Below, in pieces: positions 6,821-11,493 of a stretch of 11,493 nt of DNA (the first letter of the stretch is position 1; every line of letters begins with the position of its first letter). The stretch covers positions 1 through 11,493 of the forward strand of contig JAENVT010000428.1 in the NCBI GenBank assembly GCA_016650435.1, in the 5' to 3' direction. Made by a program: the position numbers and the translations under genes. The stretch comes from Ilumatobacteraceae bacterium. Lineage in GTDB: Bacteria > Actinomycetota > Acidimicrobiia > Acidimicrobiales > Ilumatobacteraceae. The notes beneath the pieces are model-generated. The model had not been told where the DNA came from. It did no database searches and saw only the letters and a list, made by a program, of their open reading frames with translations.

Positions 6821-8602
6821 CTACCACGAACCGGAGCTCCCGCCGCCACCACCTCCCCCGACGCTGCCGCCGGAAAAGCCGCTGAACCCACTACCCGACG
6901 AGCCGGACGACGAAGGCGCGCTGCGCGTGCTCTCGAACGACGGGCCCATGCTGTACAACCAGATCGGGCTGGCCAGGCTCATCTCCACCGCCGGCACATT
7001 GCTGGTGGCCAACGCCCTGCCCCATGCATCGGCGGCGCCGAGGGCGACCGCCCAGGCGCTGTATTCGCGCAGCAATCCCTGCTTCCAAGCCCAGTCGACG
7101 TGCTTGCCTTCGCTTGCCGCCAGAAACCTGCGGAACGATTCGGCTCGCAGTGCCAGCGCAGAGCCGGTCGCGCTTCGCGCAGGCAGCAGGACGGAGTAGA
7201 CGAAGTGGGCGAAGAAGTACGGAACCAATACTGCGAAGATCACCGCTGCGATCTTGCCGCGGAACGTACCGAGTAACGCCGAGACCAACGATCCGGCGCC
7301 GAAGACGAAGAACGCCACGACCACGAGACCTACGAACTTCGTCGCCGCGCCGCCCTGACGTGCGCTGCCCGGCGGCAACCGCTTCCACCAGCCCGACTTG
7401 GCGATGCCATCGCGTTCCAACGTCCAGACCTGGCTCCAGGCCTTGCCGAAGTTGGCGTTGTAGGTCCCGAGTTTCAGCTCCTCCTTGTAGTCGAGCATCT
7501 GATCGACCAATGCCTTGGCGTCGGCGTCGAGTTGGTCATGCTTCGGACCGCGGTGGATGACGAGCTCGTCGTCTTCTTGGGTCAACGTGATCGCGTCCTT
7601 GGCGACGAGGCCCGACACCCACGCGGCGACGGTGGTGCGGTCGAATCGCTCGCTCAACAGCACAGCGCCCTGCCACGGCTCGATGCCCTTTGGTGGCACG
7701 AACTCGATCGTTGCTAATTCGCCCATCTTGCTGTCAGGCACCATTCGCACATCGGCTCGCGGCGGGGCGGCGCCACTCGGGTTTGGCAGCGACCCATACG
7801 CGGCATCGGCGGCGCCGCCCGCAAACACTTCGTTGCTGCCTCTGCGTCGCGCCGAGACGAAGACGATTCCGACCGCGATCAGCCCCAGTGGGATCATCGC
7901 CAACGCGAGCAACAGTCGATCATCGGATCGCCGCTTCGGAATCGGAGGATCCGCAACCCCGACAACCGGGAGGCGTCCGGCGATTGTGCCGCCGATCGTG
8001 ATCCCCTGGCCAGGCTTCAGTGGGCTGATGACCGTTCGATAGACATCGCCGTCTCGAGCCAGGGTGCAGCCGCCCGAGGTTCCCCCCGTACCAACGTTGC
8101 ACGTCGGGTTGTCGAGTTCGAGGCCGGTCACCACAACCTCGAACCTGCCGGTCTCCAACGTCTCGTCGGTCCCGATGATGTCGAGCGCGAGTTGGCCCGT
8201 CGACAGCTGAGCACTGGGGAGCGTGTACGCCAGAACGTAGCGATGCTGTCCGCTCAACGTCTTGTTCGCGTCACCGAGACGAATGCGAAGTTGGGAGCCG
8301 ACTGAGTCGAGATTGATCGTTGCGTCGGCATCCGGCGATGAAGCCTCGAGGTCGGTCGGTTCCCCGAAGTCGATCGGGATGATTCGTTGATAGCCGTGGC
8401 GATCCTTGCTACCGAAGTCCTCATCAACCACTTCACCGATCCGCAGTCCATCGGTGCCCACCGGTTGCACGGTGACGACCTTCGAGTCGAACCGCTCGTC
8501 GTGGTTCCCACTTCCGATCACTCCAGTCGCGGCGAGCACTGTGGTGCCGACGACCGATCCCAACGCCACCAGGTGGCGCCACACGCCAATTCTTCCGAGC
8601 AT
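6821..8602 (-). CDS. DUF2207 domain-containing membrane protein with Gly-rich C-terminus
   Basis: From ATG 8602 the protein has 593 residues. GTG 8584 is an alternative with a better-spaced GGAAGA upstream. The frame is open further upstream, but that part overlaps the SnoaL-like gene. Layout: an N-terminal signal or membrane segment (about 10-30); an extracytoplasmic DUF2207 region (about 35-215) with DRHGYQRIIP (67-76) and a Cys pair C168/C179; a membrane helix (about 229-251) followed by A-R-R-R; a cytoplasmic region; two helices (about 423-445 and 450-473); then LRAESFRRFLAASE (485-498) and W-A-V-A-L-G-A-A-D-A-W (517-527), typical of this family. The end is Ser/Gly-rich and closes G-S-S-G-S-W. 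The family is common in actinobacteria and Firmicutes and its function is not established. It lies 19 bases downstream of the SnoaL-like gene. Confidence 0.87.
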   Translation of the reverse strand: MLGRIGVWRHLVALGSVVGTTVLAATGVIGSGNHDERFDSKVVTVQPVGTDGLRIGEVVDEDFGSKDRHGYQRIIPIDFGEPTDLEASSPDADATINLDSVGSQLRIRLGDANKTLSGQHRYVLAYTLPSAQLSTGQLALDIIGTDETLETGRFEVVVTGLELDNPTCNVGTGGTSGGCTLARDGDVYRTVISPLKPGQGITIGGTIAGRLPVVGVADPPIPKRRSDDRLLLALAMIPLGLIAVGIVFVSARRRGSNEVFAGGAADAAYGSLPNPSGAAPPRADVRMVPDSKMGELATIEFVPPKGIEPWQGAVLLSERFDRTTVAAWVSGLVAKDAITLTQEDDELVIHRGPKHDQLDADAKALVDQMLDYKEELKLGTYNANFGKAWSQVWTLERDGIAKSGWWKRLPPGSARQGGAATKFVGLVVVAFFVFGAGSLVSALLGTFRGKIAAVIFAVLVPYFFAHFVYSVLLPARSATGSALALRAESFRRFLAASEGKHVDWAWKQGLLREYSAWAVALGAADAWGRALATSNVPAVEMSLASPIWLYSMGPSFESTRSAPSSSGSSGSGFSGFSGGSVGGGGGGGSSGSW

Positions 8603-8621
8603 TCCCCCAGTGTGCCGCGGA

Positions 8622-9032
8622 CTAGCCGCGGAAAGCTTGGATGTGCTTTGCCGTGTCGACGTAGTGCCGCAGTCGAGCCACCTTGCCTTCGGCGTTGAAG
8701 GTCCACAGGTGAATCTCTTCGTCGCGGTACGAGCGGCCGCCACATTGCGGCAGCTTGGCTTCGAGAATGAACGAGACGGCCACCTCGTTGCCGCCCTCCA
8801 TCATGTTGAGGATCTGGAGGTCGACGATCTCCATGTGCGCCGCCGCGGCAAGAAATCCGCCAACAGCATCGCGACCCTTGTACGGCTGCAGCCAGGGCAC
8901 ACCGGCCGCAACGGCTTGATTGTCGGCCCACTGCTCCCACTCGACGTCGTCGGCAAGATGGCTCAAGAAGCCGGGGCCGTTACCTGAACCAAACGCCTCG
9001 TAGATGGCCTGAACTGTCGACAGGTTGCTCAT
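8622..9032 (-). CDS. SnoaL/NTF2-like (ketosteroid isomerase fold) protein
   Basis: The protein has 136 residues from ATG 9032, preceded by GAGGAG with about 5-base spacing. A TTG start 15 bases earlier would overlap this ribosome site and is less likely. The sequence fits the cone-shaped NTF2-like fold: N-terminal helices (STVQAIYEAFGSGNGPGFLSHLADDVEWE), a G-R-D-A-V-x-x-F-L stretch (about 53-61), then alternating strands with D-E-E-I-H-L-W-T-F and a C-terminal R-H-Y-V-D-T. Members bind small hydrophobic ligands or catalyse isomerisation or hydrolysis; many have no known role. Length is normal and the protein should be cytoplasmic. It is transcribed ahead of the DUF2207 gene (19-base gap) and divergent from the methyltransferase. 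Substrate and function are unknown; I do not infer polyketide chemistry from the fold alone. Confidence 0.83.
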   Translation of the reverse strand: MSNLSTVQAIYEAFGSGNGPGFLSHLADDVEWEQWADNQAVAAGVPWLQPYKGRDAVGGFLAAAAHMEIVDLQILNMMEGGNEVAVSFILEAKLPQCGGRSYRDEEIHLWTFNAEGKVARLRHYVDTAKHIQAFRG

Positions 9033-9144
9033 CGTTTCTCCTCTCAACGCGGATATCGCTCACATTCGTCGCCTCCCTGGCATTCGGATCACATGGCGAG
9101 CGCCTTCGGGTGGCGCGCTGACGTCGATGTGGAATCCTGTGCGC

Positions 9145-9978
9145 ATGTCCAGCGCACAAGCTTCAGATGTGGTCTTCGCCGGGTCGATTCCGGATCTCTA
9201 CGAGATCTACCTCGTTCCCCTGATCTTCCAGCCATACGCCGATGACCTTGCTGATCGGCTGGCTGAGCGCCACCCCACCTCGGTGTTGGAGTTGGCTGCC
9301 GGCACAGGGGTCGTGACCCGAGCACTGGCCTCGCGCTTACCCGAGAACTCCGCGATCACCGCCACTGATTTGAACCAACCGATGATCGACCATGCGGCGA
9401 CGATCGGGACTTCTCGACCGGTGATGTGGCGCCAGGCGGACGCCGAGAACCTGCCATTCGACGACGAGTCGTTCGACGCGATCGTCTGCCAGTTCGGGGT
9501 GATGTTCTTTCCCGACCGTCACAAGGCCTACACCGAGATGCATCGGGTGCTACGGACCGGCGGCGTCGCGTTGTTCAACGTGTGGGACAGCATCGAGCAC
9601 AACGATGTTCCAAACGTTGTCACCCAGGCGTTGGCCACGGTGTTCACCGATGATCCTCCGCGGTTTCTGGCTCGCACTCCGCACGGTTACCACGACGTCG
9701 GAGTCATACGTGCCGATGTGTTGGCTGCGGGATTCGACTCGACGTCGACCATCGATACGGTCAGTGCCCGCAGCAAGGCCGCAACGTGCTCGATGCCAGC
9801 TATCGGGTTCTGCCAAGGCACACCACTGCGCAATGAAATCGAGGCTCGCGATCCGGCTGGTCTGGCCGCGGCCACGGCCGTCGCCGCCGCGGCGATCGGC
9901 GATCGTTTCGGAAGAACCAACGTCGACGGTGCGATACGTGCCCACGTGATCACCGCGATCAAAGGCATGACCCGGTGA
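9145..9978 (+). CDS. Class I SAM-dependent methyltransferase (methyltransferase type 11-like)
   Basis: I chose ATG 9145 (277 residues, MSSAQASDVVFAGSIP...). ATG 9127 is in frame, and neither start has a strong ribosome site. The opening F-A-G-S-I-P...L-V-P-L-I-F-Q-P-Y-A is typical of one bacterial methyltransferase subgroup. SAM-binding features are motif I VLELAAGTGVVT (47-58), acidic D75 at the end of strand 2, A-D-A-E-N-L-P-F (98-105), F-D-A-I-V-C-Q-F-G-V-M-F-F (110-122), and H-R-V-L-R-T-G-G (133-140). It transfers methyl from S-adenosylmethionine to an unknown acceptor in the cytoplasm; the motifs do not decide small molecule against macromolecule. Its stop overlaps the start of the DksA-like gene (GTGA, 9975-9978), so the two are very likely co-translated. 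The 112-base gap to the divergent SnoaL-like gene shows no clear promoter. Confidence 0.88.
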   Translation: MSSAQASDVVFAGSIPDLYEIYLVPLIFQPYADDLADRLAERHPTSVLELAAGTGVVTRALASRLPENSAITATDLNQPMIDHAATIGTSRPVMWRQADAENLPFDDESFDAIVCQFGVMFFPDRHKAYTEMHRVLRTGGVALFNVWDSIEHNDVPNVVTQALATVFTDDPPRFLARTPHGYHDVGVIRADVLAAGFDSTSTIDTVSARSKAATCSMPAIGFCQGTPLRNEIEARDPAGLAAATAVAAAAIGDRFGRTNVDGAIRAHVITAIKGMTR

Positions 9979-10325
9979 ACGACGCCGCCTCGGTTCGCCT
10001 CCGCGATGCGATCGAGATCGAGCGCGGCCGGGTGACCGACCAGATCGCCAACTTGCAGCACAGCTTCGATGGCATCGTCGACGGAACCGAGCTCACCTCT
10101 ACCGACGACGAACATGACCCGGAGGGCACCACGATCGCCTATGAACGAGCCCAAGTCTCAGCGCTGCTCACCCAAGCCCGCGACGACCTCGTCGCCCTCG
10201 ATGCCGCTCTGCAATGCATCGACGATGGGACCATCGAGACATGCGAAGTCTGTGGCGGACCGATCGCATACGAACGCCTGCTCGCCTTGCCCGGCGTGCG
10301 GACCTGCATTCAATGCGCCGGCTGA
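9975..10325 (+). CDS. DksA/TraR-family C4 zinc-finger protein
   Basis: The protein has 116 residues. It starts at GTG 9975, inside the stop of the methyltransferase, with AAAGG 9 bases upstream. Residues 1-85 should form an antiparallel coiled coil, with an acidic turn S-T-D-D-E-H-D-P-E-G (42-51) in place of the classical DksA tip. The C-terminus is a C4 finger: C90-x2-C93-x17-C111-x2-C114, in D-D-G-T-I-E-T-C-E-V-C-G...R-L-L-A-L-P-G-V-R-T-C. DksA-type proteins insert the coiled coil into the RNA polymerase secondary channel and adjust initiation at certain promoters; actinobacterial members of this short type are less studied and their targets are not known. The frame, length and all four cysteines are intact. 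The link to a methyltransferase is from gene order only. Confidence 0.9.
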   Translation: MNDAASVRLRDAIEIERGRVTDQIANLQHSFDGIVDGTELTSTDDEHDPEGTTIAYERAQVSALLTQARDDLVALDAALQCIDDGTIETCEVCGGPIAYERLLALPGVRTCIQCAG

Positions 10326-10361
10326 GGTCGTGGCGAAGTGCGTGCCTTCGATGCGGGGGTC

Positions 10362-11078
10362 TTAGTTCGCCACTTCCAGCTGCGCGAGGTCGCGCTGCGC
10401 GTAGCGGTTGTGCCAGAACTCTTCCTCAAAGACGGTGTAGATGCATTCTTGTAGCGGGTTCGTGCCGTTCTCGAGTACGTCGATCGATCGTGTGAGGTCG
10501 GTCATCGCAATCGATGCGAGATAGTCGCGAAAGCGCATAGCACGATCCGCACGCGCAGCGAGAGCTTCCGAGACAGACGGCGTCAGATCGTAATCGAGGC
10601 CTGGCCACGGGAAGTCGACCGAGCCGGTGTTCGGCAACCCGATCGGGTGGAAGCCTTCCCCGAGGATCGGTGCTGTGAACCACTTGTCCATCGCGAAAAC
10701 GAGATGTCGCAGCGTCTGGACGAAGGACCACTCGTCGTTGACCGACTCGTACAGCTTGTCTTCGGAGAGCGCTTGTGTCCTGGTGATCGTCTTCGCCCAC
10801 TCGTCTTCGAGGGCCGCCCACGTTGCGCGCATGTCTTCCGGGTTGGAAGGACGAAGCATCGCGCGCAGCGGGTACCACGGGTCACGCTCGTTCACGTATG
10901 CCGTGACGTCGACGCCGTTGATCACAACTGTGTCGACCAGGGCATCGATGTCGACGTTCACAAGCCACGCGTGGCTGATCGTCGCGTCGGTGAGGTTGAC
11001 GTCACGGAAGCGGGCGCCGCTGAGATCGGCGCCCCAGAACACGGCTCCCGCAAGATCTCCCTCAAACTCTTCCGGCAT
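10362..11078 (-). CDS. Pentapeptide-repeat/DinB superfamily fusion protein
   Basis: The protein has 238 residues from ATG 11078, preceded by GAGGGGAG with 5-base spacing. Residues about 4-60 read as pentapeptide repeats (G-A-D-L-S, G-A-R-F-R, D-V-N-L-T, D-A-T-I-S), which build a short right-handed beta-helix. From about 80 the chain is helical and matches the DinB / YfiT-like four-helix bundle: N-D-E-W-S-F-V-Q-T-L-R-H-L-V-F (114-128) with H125, and E-E-E-F-W-H-N-R-Y-A-x-R-D-L near the C-terminus with H223. DinB proteins usually bind a metal through about three histidines; some are thiol S-transferases and most are unassigned. Here only H125 and H223 sit in the expected places and a third ligand is not obvious. 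It is convergent with the DksA-like gene (36-base gap). Function is unknown. Confidence 0.8.
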   Translation of the reverse strand: MPEEFEGDLAGAVFWGADLSGARFRDVNLTDATISHAWLVNVDIDALVDTVVINGVDVTAYVNERDPWYPLRAMLRPSNPEDMRATWAALEDEWAKTITRTQALSEDKLYESVNDEWSFVQTLRHLVFAMDKWFTAPILGEGFHPIGLPNTGSVDFPWPGLDYDLTPSVSEALAARADRAMRFRDYLASIAMTDLTRSIDVLENGTNPLQECIYTVFEEEFWHNRYAQRDLAQLEVAN

Positions 11079-11104
11079 CCTGGCTCCCCTCGCGTCGCCC
11101 CAAA

Positions 11105-11126
11105 ACGATGATCATTTCATCATCGT
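11105..11126. promoter_or_regulatory. Perfect 8-base inverted repeat, candidate operator
   Basis: ACGATGAT (11105-11112) and ATCATCGT (11119-11126) are perfect inverted arms separated by 6 bases, in a locally AT-rich patch. The site lies between the divergent DinB-fusion gene (start 11078) and DUF222 gene (start 11215), 26 bases upstream of the first. Symmetry, size and location suit a dimeric repressor. There is no T-run, so an intrinsic terminator is unlikely. No regulator gene is nearby to pair with it. Confidence 0.4.
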
Positions 11127-11202
11127 AGGCAATGCGCAGCCGCGTCTCGGGGCGACAGCTCTCTTGGCCCGGCGCGAAAAGTACCGTGCAACACCCCTTT
11201 GA

Positions 11203-11208
11203 TATTGT
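11203..11208 (+). promoter_or_regulatory. Candidate -10 element for a leaderless DUF222 transcript
   Basis: TATTGT (11203-11208) ends six bases before the ATG at 11215, which would place the transcription start on the A of the start codon. There is only weak ribosome-site similarity (GTGGG, 3 bases before ATG) and no clear -35 hexamer. Leaderless transcripts are common in actinobacteria. The match is only 4 of 6 to the consensus, so this is tentative. Confidence 0.3.
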
Positions 11209-11214
11209 GGGTAC

Positions 11215-11493
11215 ATGTGTTCGATCGATGTGCCGGAGCGTGCCGACCTTGAAGGGTTAGCGCCGCGGGAGTTGGCATCGGTGCTGGTCGACGTGGATGG
11301 TGCTCGCCGACGGATCGAAGCGCTGATCGCTGGGATTGTGTCGATCGCCGAGCGGACGGTTGCCTACGCCGAAGATGGGCACGCCTCGGTGACCGGGTGG
11401 GCCAAAGCAACCTGCAACTGGTCATCGGGGGAAACAAAAACCATCGTGCAAACCGCACGGCTGCTGCACGCCATCCCCGAAGCCAGTGCCGCA
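11215..11493 (+). CDS. DUF222 (13E12-type) HNH endonuclease, N-terminal part (runs off the window)
   Basis: From ATG 11215 the frame stays open to the window end, giving 93 residues with no stop. The protein begins MCSIDVPERADLEGLAPREL and continues with a helical stretch (V-D-V-D-G-A-R-R-R-I-E-A-L) and then E-D-G-H-A-S-V-T-G-W-A-K-A-T-C-N-W-S (about 56-73) and T-A-R-L-L-H-A-I-P-E (about 81-90). This matches the start of the DUF222 domain, usually followed by a C-terminal HNH nuclease domain in proteins of roughly 400-500 residues. The nuclease part is outside the window, so the HNH domain is expected from the family rather than seen. Such genes often occur in many copies per genome, related to the 13E12 repeat proteins of mycobacteria; their function is not settled. 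Confidence 0.82.
   Translation, partial: MCSIDVPERADLEGLAPRELASVLVDVDGARRRIEALIAGIVSIAERTVAYAEDGHASVTGWAKATCNWSSGETKTIVQTARLLHAIPEASAA

Noticed and set aside
8603..8743. N-terminal extension of the DUF2207 frame
   Set aside because: It overlaps the 3' end of the SnoaL-like gene and would put 47 non-hydrophobic residues before the membrane segment.
9100..9116. GCGCC/GGCGC hairpin in the gap between the SnoaL-like and methyltransferase genes
   Set aside because: A five-pair stem in GC-rich DNA is expected by chance and no regulatory element lies near it.
10334..10350. CGAAG/CTTCG inverted repeat in the gap between the convergent DksA-like and DinB-fusion genes
   Set aside because: Only five base pairs with a 7-base loop and no T-run on either strand; too weak to call a terminator.

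Overview
This is a GC-rich stretch of bacterial chromosome from an actinobacterium (Actinomycetota). Three things suggest an Acidimicrobiia-like lineage: a secreted protein with tandem repeats opening on an F-x-P-V-x-P-x-R-[IL]-L-D-[TS]-R pattern, the start of a DUF222 (13E12-type) HNH endonuclease gene, and the general gene content. The lineage is an inference; there is no rRNA or other marker. I see no prophage, insertion sequence, CRISPR array, tRNA or rRNA.

Layout. (1) Bases 3-128 are the 3' end of a gene matching the C-terminus of GcvT-like / dimethylglycine dehydrogenase-type enzymes. (2) 206-2056 (+) is a secreted three-repeat protein ending in a zinc metallopeptidase domain. (3) 3873-5678 and 2078-3889 (both -, transcribed in that order) are an overlapping pair of ABC exporter half-transporters, probably a heterodimer. 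(4) 5795-6814 (+), divergent from the exporter, is a ROK-family sugar kinase with an altered zinc-site motif. (5) 6821-8602 (-) is a DUF2207 membrane protein, and 8622-9032 (-) just upstream of it is a SnoaL/NTF2-like protein. (6) 9145-9978 and 9975-10325 (+) are a SAM-dependent methyltransferase and a DksA/TraR-type zinc-finger protein joined by a GTGA overlap. (7) 10362-11078 (-) is a pentapeptide-repeat/DinB fusion. (8) 11215 to the window end (+) is the start of a DUF222/HNH endonuclease gene.

Three units probably work together. The ABC pair has a 17-base overlap with a near-ideal Shine-Dalgarno sequence inside the upstream gene. The methyltransferase and DksA-like genes are translationally coupled. 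The SnoaL-like and DUF2207 genes have a 19-base gap and are probably co-transcribed. The other neighbours are divergent or convergent, so adjacency says little about shared function. Coding density is high and the longest non-coding gap is about 136 bases.

I found no clearly new multi-gene system. The points most worth a second look are the repeat-plus-protease exoprotein, the ROK kinase lacking the third cysteine of its zinc motif, the degenerate signature motif in one exporter half, the methyltransferase/DksA coupling, and a perfect AT-rich inverted repeat at 11105-11126 between two divergent genes.
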